DNA of 64,000 nucleotides from Olsenella uli. GTDB lineage: Bacteria > Actinomycetota > Coriobacteriia > Coriobacteriales > Atopobiaceae. Of this stretch, positions 34,080 through 42,030 are shown in pieces. Position 1 is the stretch's first letter. The number at the start of each line of letters is the position of its first letter. The stretch lies in the NCBI RefSeq assembly GCF_901212655.1, contig NZ_CAAKON010000020.1, positions 123,722-187,721 of the forward strand. The letters are read 5' to 3'. Both the position numbers and the translations under genes were made by a program. Under the pieces are notes generated by a model that was given only the letters and a program-made list of their open reading frames with translations, was not told the origin of the DNA and did not search any database.

Positions 34080-34119
34080 AAGGGCCCGACTCCGAAGCCT
34101 AATCCGGAGGCGGGCCCTT
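34080..34119. terminator. Probable bidirectional terminator between island and fucose operon
   Basis: AAGGGCCCG-A-CTCCG and CGGAG-G-CGGGCCCTT form a 14-bp stem interrupted by one mismatch, with a 10-nt loop. It lies between the convergent acidic-protein gene and the aldolase gene. U-rich tails are weak on both sides. Confidence 0.65.
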
Positions 34120-34158
34120 GGTCAAAACTAGCCATTTCGCGTTTCGATGGCGACGTCG

Positions 34159-35040
34159 CTACTCCGCGAGCAGCTCCGCGATGGCGGCCTCGTCGGCCTC
34201 GGTGGCCTGGACAGCCGGGTCGAAGATCTTCGTGGAGATGGGCAGGCCCTTGACCTTCACGGCAGCCTTGATGGCGGAGACGAACAGGTCGCACACGTCA
34301 TAGACGGCCATGAGCTTGGAGATGCGCTCGGCGCACGAGATGGTCGTTGCATAGTCGCCGGCCTGGTAGGCGGCGTGCATCTTGGCGAACGTCTCGGGCT
34401 CCACGTTCGTGAGGCCGCACAGCACGCCGTTGCCGCCGCTCACGCGGTTGACCAGGTAGTACTCGTCAAAGCCGGAGAACACGGTGAACTCGGGGTTCAC
34501 GGCACGCGCGGCGCGAATGACCTTGCGCGTGTGGCTGATCGTGTCCACGGTGTCCTTGATACCGCAGATGTTGGCGTGCTTGGCAGCGAGGGAGGCAACA
34601 AGCTCGGGCGTGAGGTCGGTGCCGGTGCGCGCCGGGAAGTTGTAGAGAATGACCGGGAGCTTCGTGGCCTCGGCGATGCCGCCGAAGTAGTGCTCGGCGG
34701 TAGGCGCGCTCGGGCCAAAGTAGTACGGGGACACCGCGAGCAGCGCGTCAGCGCCAGCCTTCTCGGCATAGCGGGTGAGCTCCAGAACGTTCGCGTAGTT
34801 CGTGTCGCCAACACCAATGAAGACCTTCATGCGATCGCCCACGCGCTTCACGGCAAAGTCGCAAGCGGCCTTCTTGTCCTCGAGCGAGACGCTGTAGAAC
34901 TCGCCAATGCTGCCAAAGAGCAGAACACCGTTGAGACCGGCGTCGGCAAGGTGATCAAGGTGCTTGCCCCACAGATCGAAGTCGATGTTGCCCTCATCAT
35001 CAGTGATGGTGATGGACGGACAGAAAATGCCCTCGAACAT
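34159..35040 (-). CDS. DapA-family aldolase, probable 2-keto-3-deoxy-L-fuconate aldolase
   Basis: A 293-residue class I aldolase of the DHDPS/N-acetylneuraminate lyase family. The Schiff-base lysine is in GIKDTVDT (about residue 165) and the catalytic tyrosine in ILYNFPARTG (about 137). In the homologous Campylobacter jejuni fucose locus a DapA-like enzyme cleaves 2-keto-3-deoxy-L-fuconate to pyruvate and L-lactaldehyde. The genes around it here match that pathway, so this is the preferred role over lysine synthesis. It is the last gene of the operon. Confidence 0.82.
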   Translation of the reverse strand: MFEGIFCPSITITDDEGNIDFDLWGKHLDHLADAGLNGVLLFGSIGEFYSVSLEDKKAACDFAVKRVGDRMKVFIGVGDTNYANVLELTRYAEKAGADALLAVSPYYFGPSAPTAEHYFGGIAEATKLPVILYNFPARTGTDLTPELVASLAAKHANICGIKDTVDTISHTRKVIRAARAVNPEFTVFSGFDEYYLVNRVSGGNGVLCGLTNVEPETFAKMHAAYQAGDYATTISCAERISKLMAVYDVCDLFVSAIKAAVKVKGLPISTKIFDPAVQATEADEAAIAELLAE

Positions 35041-35112
35041 GTCACTACCCTTCCTTTTCTAGGGACGGACGCAATCTCCGCTATCCCTACCTTTATATCC
35101 AAAACAGCAGCG

Positions 35113-35140
35113 GGGACCGGACACACGAGGCGCCGGTCCC
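35113..35140 (-). other. Intercistronic hairpin, fucU-aldolase gap
   Basis: GGGACCGG and CCGGTCCC form a perfect 8-bp stem without a U-tract. It may affect relative expression or mRNA stability within the fucose operon. Confidence 0.45.
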
Positions 35141-35170
35141 ACAGGCATTTACCAGCTCTGACCAGGTAAG

Positions 35171-35626
35171 CTAGTCAATCTTCTCGTTCTCGTAAACGAC
35201 GCCCTTCTGCAGGATGACGTTAGCATACTGGGCACGCTCGCTCGTGGCGATCACGACATAGGCCTTCTTGGCCTCGTCGTAGAACGGGAAGCGATCGATG
35301 GTACCAATGACATCGGCGCCGCGGTCGTCGACCTGAGAGACGAGTTCCTTGTACGTATCCCAAATCGGGGTCTCGCAGTCATCGCCCGGCACGACGTCCA
35401 TGAGCGTAACGGGCTTCTCGACGTACTGGTCAAGCGGGACGAGCTTGAGAATGGCCTTGAGCACCTCAGGCACGCCGTGTCCGTCACAGCGAACGAGCTT
35501 GCAGTCCTTGGCGATAGAGGCCGCCGGGAAGTTGCCGTCGGCAATCACGAGCGTGTCACCATGTCCCATCTCGCACAGAATCGAGAGAAGCTCTGGCGGC
35601 AGGACCGGAGAAATACCCTTAAGCAT
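35171..35626 (-). CDS. fucU: L-fucose mutarotase (RbsD/FucU family)
   Basis: A 151-residue protein of the RbsD/FucU family that interconverts alpha- and beta-L-fucose. The start MLKGISPVLPPELLSILCEMGHGDTLVIADGNFP contains the family's H and D residues (GHGD, ADGNFP), and the C-terminus ends with the conserved Y-A-N-V-I-L-x-K-G-V segment. Its place inside the fucose operon supports fucose rather than ribose. A hairpin precedes it at 35662-35687. The ATG has a weak AGGGAG upstream. Confidence 0.92.
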   Translation of the reverse strand: MLKGISPVLPPELLSILCEMGHGDTLVIADGNFPAASIAKDCKLVRCDGHGVPEVLKAILKLVPLDQYVEKPVTLMDVVPGDDCETPIWDTYKELVSQVDDRGADVIGTIDRFPFYDEAKKAYVVIATSERAQYANVILQKGVVYENEKID

Positions 35627-35661
35627 GATGTGCTCCCTCTTTAAAACGGATGGATGGAAAG

Positions 35662-35687
35662 GCCCGCGCGCCTGACAGACGCGCGGG
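35662..35687 (-). other. Intercistronic hairpin, lactonase-fucU gap
   Basis: CCCGCGCG and CGCGCGGG pair (8 bp) around TCTGTCAGG; the minus-strand continuation is CCTTTCC. It could be a leaky terminator within the operon. Confidence 0.5.
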
Positions 35688-35700
35688 TCAAAAGATGGCG

Positions 35701-36498
35701 CTAGAGCTTGAGGCCGTACGCACGCACGGCGTTGTTCATGAAGAAGTCCTCGTCATCGCCAAAGGCGTCGCGCAGCGTCTGGAAGTGCTCGTCGAAGGAG
35801 CTGTAGAGCTTGACGACGGGCCAGTTGGACGCGTACAGGAGCTTCTTGGGGTCGAACGTGTCGCGCGTGAACTTGAGCAGCTCGGAGACGAACTGCTTGT
35901 CGGCCGTGGCGAAGCCAGAGACCTTCACGTAGAGGTTCGGCAGATTGGCGAACTTTTTCATGACCGCGCACCACTCCGGCGTGAGCGCCTCGACGTTGCC
36001 GAGGTGGTTCAGAATGACGGTCTCCTCGGGTGCCTGGGCGAATGCCTCGAAGGCGTCCTCGAGCTCGTTCACTCGGTTGCAAGACTCGAACGGCAGGCCC
36101 TTGGCGGCCAGCGTGTGCAGGCCCTCGATGAAGCTAGGCTCGAGGCAACGGCCACGGGGCTCGGAGTCGATGTGGAGCGGCTCACGAATGCCGGCGGCAA
36201 ACGCGGGGACACGCATCCACGGAGAGACGTCGCTGCGAAGCATGCAGGCGAGCATCTTGGGGTGGGCGGCCTTGAGATCGTAGGCAATCTTGTCCTCGGC
36301 CTCGTGGTCGGCGCAGTCCACCTCGACATACACGCCACCAACGAACTCCACGCCGGCCTGACGGGCATACTCGGCCTCGAGGTCGGGCACCGTGTAGGTG
36401 TTCGTGATGGTGCCGTCGGTACCGTCAAGCCACGGGAGCTCCTGTGTATCGAGGTTCCAGACATGGAAGTGGGAATCGACAACCTTGAGATCAGACAT
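35701..36498 (-). CDS. Amidohydrolase-2 family lactonase, probable L-fucono-1,5-lactonase
   Basis: A 265-residue metal-dependent hydrolase. The N-terminal metal motif is DSHFHVW, and the family's further residues appear in ILNHLGN and YASNWPV. In non-phosphorylative fucose catabolism such an enzyme (Cj0487-type) opens L-fuconolactone to L-fuconate. It sits 5 nt after the fucP stop, so the two are co-translated. Substrate is inferred from the operon. Confidence 0.85.
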   Translation of the reverse strand: MSDLKVVDSHFHVWNLDTQELPWLDGTDGTITNTYTVPDLEAEYARQAGVEFVGGVYVEVDCADHEAEDKIAYDLKAAHPKMLACMLRSDVSPWMRVPAFAAGIREPLHIDSEPRGRCLEPSFIEGLHTLAAKGLPFESCNRVNELEDAFEAFAQAPEETVILNHLGNVEALTPEWCAVMKKFANLPNLYVKVSGFATADKQFVSELLKFTRDTFDPKKLLYASNWPVVKLYSSFDEHFQTLRDAFGDDEDFFMNNAVRAYGLKL

Positions 36499-36503
36499 GG
36501 TGC

Positions 36504-37760
36504 TTACTCCCTCTCAAAACCGATCTTGGAGCCTACGAAGCCGAACCAGGCGCAGTAGGCCAGGCAGGGAACGGCGACGAGCATGGCGATAGGCAGGCCG
36601 CAGGCGTCGCCGATGGCACTGACGACGACCGGGATGATGGCGCCGCCCACGATAGACATCGTGATGATGGAGGAGCCGGTCTTGGTCTCATTGCCACTCA
36701 TGCCACGCAGCGACAGCGAGAAAATCGTCGGGTAGCCGATGGACATGAAGAGATAGGCAATGACGAACGCGGCGACGGAGACGACACCCAGGTCAAGGAA
36801 GACGAGGAAGAAGCAGATGGCAGCACCGGTCATGTACACACCGAGCAGCTTGCCCGGGTCCTTCTTGGCCAGAAGCGGCGTGGAACCAAAACGGCCGATG
36901 GTGAACAGCAGCGACAGGGCGCTCACGAGGCCCGTGGCGAGGCTCATCTCAAGTCCAGCGACCTTGGTGGCATACGTGGCGAACAGAGAGAAGCCAACCG
37001 TCTGAATGCCCACGTAGAAGAACTCGGCAACGACGCCAAGCTTGAAGTAGGGCTTCTTGAGGGCGCCGCCCTTTGCGGCCTTCTCGGAACCTGCCTCCTC
37101 GACGTCGCTCGGCGGTGTGGGGAGCTTCACGAACACGAAGACGGCAAGCATGATGGCAAGCGCGATGGCGATGACGATGTAGATGCCACGGGTGCTGCCA
37201 AGGAAGGCGGTCTTGGCCTCGGCGAAGCCAGGCTGGCCGGCCGCAACGGTAGTGCTCAGGATCTGGGCCATGATAAGCGGGCCCACGATGGAACCGACGC
37301 CGTTGAAGGACTGGGCGAGGTTGAGTCGCATGGACTCGTGCTTCTCATCACCAAGCTTGGTGATGTAGGGGTTGCAGTTCGCCTCGAGCGTGGTGGCACC
37401 AGCGGCGACGACGAACGTGGAGACGAGGAACAGGCCGAACGAGGCGGCGTTGGTGGCGGGCACCGTGATGATGGAGCCGATCACGAACAGGGCGAGGCCG
37501 GCGATGACGCCACCCTTATAGCCGTACTTCTTGGCGATTGCGCCGGCCGGAATGGCCATAACGAAATAGGCGCCATAGTAAGCGACCTGCATGAGCGACG
37601 TCTGGGTCGTCGTCAGCTCAAGGTAGTTCGCGATCGGGGCGTTCAGCGAGCTGACCAGGTTCATGGTCAGGCCCCAGACGAAGAACAGTGAGGTAACGAG
37701 AACGATGGCGACGGTTGCCGCAGAACCCTTCGAGCTCGCCTTCTTGGTGGGATCAGACAT
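36504..37760 (-). CDS. fucP: L-fucose permease (FucP-like MFS sugar transporter)
   Basis: A 418-residue major facilitator with 12 predicted helices and a larger cytoplasmic loop at about residues 210-235. The N-terminal LVTSLFFVWGLTMNLVSSLN, AIPAGAIAKKYGYKGG and EANCNPYITKLG are typical of the FucP/glucose-galactose transporter group. It should import L-fucose with protons. It lies between the dehydrogenase and the lactonase genes, with a 26-bp gap to the former. Confidence 0.9.
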   Translation of the reverse strand: MSDPTKKASSKGSAATVAIVLVTSLFFVWGLTMNLVSSLNAPIANYLELTTTQTSLMQVAYYGAYFVMAIPAGAIAKKYGYKGGVIAGLALFVIGSIITVPATNAASFGLFLVSTFVVAAGATTLEANCNPYITKLGDEKHESMRLNLAQSFNGVGSIVGPLIMAQILSTTVAAGQPGFAEAKTAFLGSTRGIYIVIAIALAIMLAVFVFVKLPTPPSDVEEAGSEKAAKGGALKKPYFKLGVVAEFFYVGIQTVGFSLFATYATKVAGLEMSLATGLVSALSLLFTIGRFGSTPLLAKKDPGKLLGVYMTGAAICFFLVFLDLGVVSVAAFVIAYLFMSIGYPTIFSLSLRGMSGNETKTGSSIITMSIVGGAIIPVVVSAIGDACGLPIAMLVAVPCLAYCAWFGFVGSKIGFERE

Positions 37761-37786
37761 TCAAAAGCCCTCTTTCAAACCGCGGA

Positions 37787-38578
37787 CTAGTCAAGCGCGC
37801 GGTCGAGGTTGACGTAGCCGCCGTCGACGTTGCACCACTGGCCGGTGGTGTGGCTGGAGCGGTCGGAGAGCAGGAAGCACGTGGTGTCGGCAATCTCCTC
37901 GGTGGAGGTCATGCGGTGCTCCAGCGGGATGCGGTCCGTGATGAGGGACAGACGCTTCTGCTGGGCCTCCTCGTCACCGAAGGTCTTGATCCAGTTGGCG
38001 TACAGCGGCGTCCAGGCCTCGGCGACGACGATGGCGTTGACACGCACGGAGTCATGGACGAGAGCGGCGGCCCACTCACGGGTAAGGCCGAGGATGGCAC
38101 CCTTGGCGGCAGCGTAGGCGGTCGTCTTGCCCTGGCCGGTGAGGGCGACCTTGGAGGCGATGTTCACGATCGAACCCTTGCTCTCCTTGAGATAGGGGCA
38201 GCAGCAGTGAACGAGCTCGAAGTAGTGCGTGAGGTTGCCATGGAGGGACTTCTCGAAGTCGCGCCACTCGAGGGTCTCGAGCTCCAGGTTGTCGTTGCGA
38301 CCGGCGTTGTTGACCACGCCGTCGATGTGACCGTACTTCTTGTAGACCTCCTCGACGATCGGCGCGATGGCGTCGGTGTCGTTAAGGTCGATGTAGTACA
38401 TCTCAAACGTCTTGGTGATCTCAGAGATCTCGGCGCGGAACTCGTCCTCGACGCCATCCTTGCGGTTCAGGACCACAGGAACAGCGCCCTCGCGAGCGAG
38501 CTGCAGAGCGATGCCCTTGCCGATGCCCTTAAAACCGCCGGTGACGAAGACAACCTTACCCTCGAGATGCAGATCCAT
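37787..38578 (-). CDS. SDR-family L-fucose dehydrogenase
   Basis: A 263-residue short-chain dehydrogenase. The cofactor motif is TGGFKGIGKGIA (about residue 12) and the catalytic motif YAAAK (about 157), with NNAGRN between. In the C. jejuni-type pathway an SDR (FucX) oxidises L-fucose to L-fucono-lactone with NAD(P). The ATG has AAAAGGAG at 6-nt spacing. A 198-bp spacer separates it from the dehydratase, long enough for a separate promoter. Confidence 0.88.
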   Translation of the reverse strand: MDLHLEGKVVFVTGGFKGIGKGIALQLAREGAVPVVLNRKDGVEDEFRAEISEITKTFEMYYIDLNDTDAIAPIVEEVYKKYGHIDGVVNNAGRNDNLELETLEWRDFEKSLHGNLTHYFELVHCCCPYLKESKGSIVNIASKVALTGQGKTTAYAAAKGAILGLTREWAAALVHDSVRVNAIVVAEAWTPLYANWIKTFGDEEAQQKRLSLITDRIPLEHRMTSTEEIADTTCFLLSDRSSHTTGQWCNVDGGYVNLDRALD

Positions 38579-38776
38579 GATGTACTCCTTTTCCTGTCCC
38601 GGGTGTCTCGCCCCGGGGTTTGCCGATAGCGCGATTGTGACTCGCGCCGTATCCATCACGCGGATTGCTCCGCGGTGATTCCTTGCGCCTGACGCCGAAT
38701 GCCAGGCTTCAGAGCCCTCGCCCGAGACCCGTCCCATGTGGGACGCCGTGAATCCCAGGGCCTTGGAGAGCGTCCG

Positions 38777-40290
38777 CTACATGTAGTTGCATAGGTGCGG
38801 AAGGGCCGTCTCGGTGTAGCCGAGCGCCTCGGCACATGTGGGCTCGCCGTTGCAGACGCGGATGATATGGTCGATCAGCTTGTCGCGCAGCTGCTCCATT
38901 GTCTCGGGGCCATAGATCGTCGCCTGAACATCGGCGTCGATGTTGTCGGCCATGGTCTGGGCCGTGCGACCGTTGGCCGTGATGCGCAGCACCGGCGCGA
39001 TGGCGTTGCCCGTGGGCGTGCCCAGGCCGGTGGAGAAGATGACGAGCTGGCAGCCGCCGGCGATGATGCCGCCCACGCTGGAGGGATCGTTGCCCGGCGT
39101 GTCCATGATAACGAGGCCCTCGTGGCTCTTGAGCTTCGCCGCATAGGGATAGACGGCGTTGATGGGGCTGTGACCCGCCTTGTGGATGCAGCCGAGGGAC
39201 TTCTCCTCGAGGGTCGTGAGACCGCCCGCCATGTTGCCGGGGCTGGGTTACCCTCGCGCATCTCGGCGCCAAAGGACTGCACGTACTTCTCGTAGTCGCG
39301 CACGATCTTGAGAATCTGCTCGCCCACCTCGGGCGTGGCGGCTCGACGGGCCAGGATGTGCTCGCCGCCGAAGAGCTCCGGGGTCTCGCACAGCACCGTC
39401 GTGGCCCCCTGGGCGACCAGCCAGTCGGAGACCTCGCCGATCAGCGGGTTGGACCCCAGGCCGCTGGAGGTGTCAGAGCCGCCGCAGTTGGTGCCGAAGA
39501 TGAGCTCGGAGACCGGCACGTCCTCGCGTTCGCACAGGCTTGCCTCGCGGACGAGCTCGCGGGCGATGCGCGTGCCCTCGTCAACGGCCTTGATGGAGCC
39601 GCCGACCTCCTGAATGATCAGCGAGCGAATGGGCTTGTTGGTGCGCTTGCGAATGGCATCGACGACCAGGTCGTTCTGGCAGCCCTCGCAGCCAAGAGAC
39701 ACGGCCAGCACCGCGTAGACGTTGGGGTTGGCGGCAAGGCCGGCGAGCGTGTCGATCGTCAGCTGTTGGTCGACGTTGACCTGGCTGCAGCCATTCTGGT
39801 TGTGGAACGTCACGCAGCCGGTGACGGCGCGGGCGATGCGCTCCGTGGTGTCGGAGGCGCAGATGCTCGTGGGAAGGACGAGCACGTGGTTGCGGATGCC
39901 CACCTGGCCGTCCGCACGACGGTAGCCGCGGAAGGTGCGGGTGGACTCAGGCGCGGCCGCGGGGGAAATGACATCGGAGGCGGCGGAGGCCACATCGTTG
40001 GCGTCCGTGTCCTTGAGCTCATCGGAGCTGGCACAGTTGTGCGTGTGCACATGCTCGCCCGCCGCGATATCGGCGGTGGCGACGCCGATGTACTCACCGT
40101 ACTTCATGACCTTCTCGCCACGCTTGATATCCGTGCGAGCAATCTTGTGGAACAGTGGAATGTGCTCGCGAGTCACGACATGGCCCTCGCCTCCGCCGGG
40201 CAGCGGATAGGCGACGTCAGTACCAGCCTCAAGCTCGTGAATGGCAACAACGACGTTGTCGTTTTCGTCGATGATGACGCCGTTTCTCAT
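38777..40290 (-). pseudogene. UxaA-family (altronate/fuconate) dehydratase, single frameshift
   Basis: The gene encodes an altronate-dehydratase-family protein of about 504 residues if repaired: an N-terminal SAF-like domain (MRNGVIIDENDNVVVAIHEL), a main domain with FHNQNGCSQ and SLGCEGCQNDLV, and GTNCGGSDTSSGL. After REGNPAP the frame is lost because the run at 39239-39242 has four G where five are needed; the other frame continues GNMAGGLTTLEEKSLGCI to 38777. In the fucose locus it would dehydrate L-fuconate. Either a recent null mutation or a sequencing error is possible. The ATG has GGGAGG upstream. Confidence 0.82.
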
Positions 40291-40488
40291 GAAGGGTCCT
40301 CCCTCTGTCTGGGACGGTTCGTAATCTAAGGAGACCAAGCGCAGGCGCTTGGCGCCCACTTGCGCTGCTTGGACCCCGCTTGTTCGGATATACAACACCA
40401 TCCCCAAATTCCAATTGCAGAATAATTCTCTCGCGCCACGCACGGGAACGGGACATGCGCAGCGTCCGTGAACGGTTGTTATTATTCT

Positions 40489-40503
40489 ACGAACGGCGTT
40501 CGT
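40489..40503. promoter_or_regulatory. Operator-like palindrome between fucose operon and iclR
   Basis: ACGAAC-GGC-GTTCGT is a perfect 6+6 dyad in the divergent intergenic region, with a third half-site CGAAC just to its right. It is a candidate binding site for the IclR-type regulator. The adjacent ATTATT and TTATTAT stretches could hold promoter elements for both directions. Confidence 0.55.
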
Positions 40504-40611
40504 ATTTGCGAACCCTAAGAAACAGTGCTAAGAGTACTTGAGAACACGAGACGTCGCGGCCGCGCACATGGCCTTTGGGCCTGACTATTTCCCCAAGGGA
40601 GCCCAGGAGTA

Positions 40612-41373
40612 ATGACTACAGTTGAGGACAAACCCCAGCATCGCTCGACAAAGCGCGTTCTCGACACCCTCGAAACGCTCGCGAACGCTTCCGGAGGGCT
40701 CACGATGGCAGAGATCTGCCGTGATGTGAACGCGCCCAAGGGAAGCCTCTCTCCCATCCTGCATACGATGGCAGATGCCGGCTACATCGCGTTTGACGAC
40801 ACGACGAAGCGCTACTCCATCGGCCTCAGGACGTATCTGCTCGGCAAGTCATTCGATTGCGAGAGCACCTTGATGAGCCTGTTCATGGCCGCGATGCGAG
40901 ATATAACGAGCGCATGCGGAGAGACCTGCCAACTCGGCGTTCTCGACCATGGCCGCGTGCTCTACATCGCCAAGGTTGACTCGCCCCAGCCCGTGCGCCT
41001 CACCTCGAGCATCGGCAAGACGCTGCCTGTCCACTACACGGCAATCGGCAAAGTGCTCGTAAGCGAGATGGACGAGGCAAGCGTGCGTGCAATGCTCCAT
41101 GAGCCGCTCGAGCGACCCACCGAGGCCACGGTGCGAACCGTCGACGAGTTCATCGCCAACCTTGCCGTGGTACGGCACGAGGGCTTTGCCTATGACCGGG
41201 AAGAGGCGACGGAGGCCGTCCAGTGCATCGCCATTGGCATACACAGCCATGGCACTATCCAGTACGGCCTGTCGGTCACGACGCCCTCCTACCGTCTCAC
41301 CGACGAGAAGCAGACGCTCATCAAAGAGGCGCTCTCGCGCGCCAAGCGCCATATGGAGCGCATGCTGGCGTGA
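40612..41373 (+). CDS. IclR-family regulator of the fucose locus
   Basis: A 253-residue IclR-type regulator: an N-terminal winged helix (residues about 12-70, RVLDTLETLANASGGLTMAEICRD) and a C-terminal effector domain (QLGVLDHGRVLYIAKVDS, YTAIGKVLVSEM, AVQCIAIGIHSHG). It is divergent from the six-gene fucose operon, as is the iclR gene of the C. jejuni fucose locus, so it probably controls that operon in response to fucose or an intermediate. The ATG has GGAG 5-6 nt upstream. It converges on the formyl-THF cyclo-ligase gene. Confidence 0.9.
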   Translation: MTTVEDKPQHRSTKRVLDTLETLANASGGLTMAEICRDVNAPKGSLSPILHTMADAGYIAFDDTTKRYSIGLRTYLLGKSFDCESTLMSLFMAAMRDITSACGETCQLGVLDHGRVLYIAKVDSPQPVRLTSSIGKTLPVHYTAIGKVLVSEMDEASVRAMLHEPLERPTEATVRTVDEFIANLAVVRHEGFAYDREEATEAVQCIAIGIHSHGTIQYGLSVTTPSYRLTDEKQTLIKEALSRAKRHMERMLA

Positions 41374-41380
41374 GGGCGCC

Positions 41381-42022
41381 TCAGCCCTGGCCAACGCCCG
41401 ACCCACGATTTGCGGATCCGGGCCACGAGCGCTTGCGAAGCAGGCGGCTCTCGGTAACGACGATGCCGACGGCGCGGTCATGCGCCTCGAGGGCGCCCAT
41501 GTCGGCGAGGGACGGCACCAACGCCGCATCCCGGCAAAGCCCGATGGAAACGCCCCTGAATCGATTGAGGAACGCGTCGTAGAAGCCACCGCCATAACCA
41601 AGGCGATAGCCCGCCTCGTCAAAGGCGAGGCCCGGCACGAGCGCAGCCGCGCGCCCATCAAGGCGAGCGGGCTCGACGCGCCGCTCCCCGCGCGCCGCCG
41701 GCTCTTCGATACCCATCGCGTTTACGTGGAGCTCGTCACCCGCCTCGACGCGATACCACGCGAGAGATCGGGGGCCCGTCACGCGCGGCGCCGCCACCAT
41801 CTTGCCGGCATCCCAGGCAAGGCGCACGAGCTCGCGCGTATCGACCTCATCCCCCACGGAGAGGTATGCGAGGACCACCGGGGCCTCACGCCACTGCTCG
41901 GTCGCTGCCACGGCAGTCGCGATCCGCGCGTCAACGTCGGCACGAACGCGAGGACCAAGCCCCCGGCGAAGTGCCAGGAGCTGGGTCCTCAGCCGTTTCT
42001 TATCGAGTGGCGCGGTAGCCAC
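41381..42022 (-). CDS. 5-formyltetrahydrofolate cyclo-ligase
   Basis: A 213-residue enzyme converting 5-formyl-THF to methenyl-THF with ATP. It has DKKRLRTQLLALRR at the N-terminus and the family signature LVPGLAFDEAGYRLGYGGGFYD near residue 140. The GTG start is chosen because AAGG lies 7 nt upstream and the gene then begins 8 nt after valS. The last 40 residues are an unusual basic, low-complexity tail. It adds to the one-carbon set found elsewhere in the window. Confidence 0.88.
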   Translation of the reverse strand: MATAPLDKKRLRTQLLALRRGLGPRVRADVDARIATAVAATEQWREAPVVLAYLSVGDEVDTRELVRLAWDAGKMVAAPRVTGPRSLAWYRVEAGDELHVNAMGIEEPAARGERRVEPARLDGRAAALVPGLAFDEAGYRLGYGGGFYDAFLNRFRGVSIGLCRDAALVPSLADMGALEAHDRAVGIVVTESRLLRKRSWPGSANRGSGVGQG

Positions 42023-42030
42023 AAGACGCC

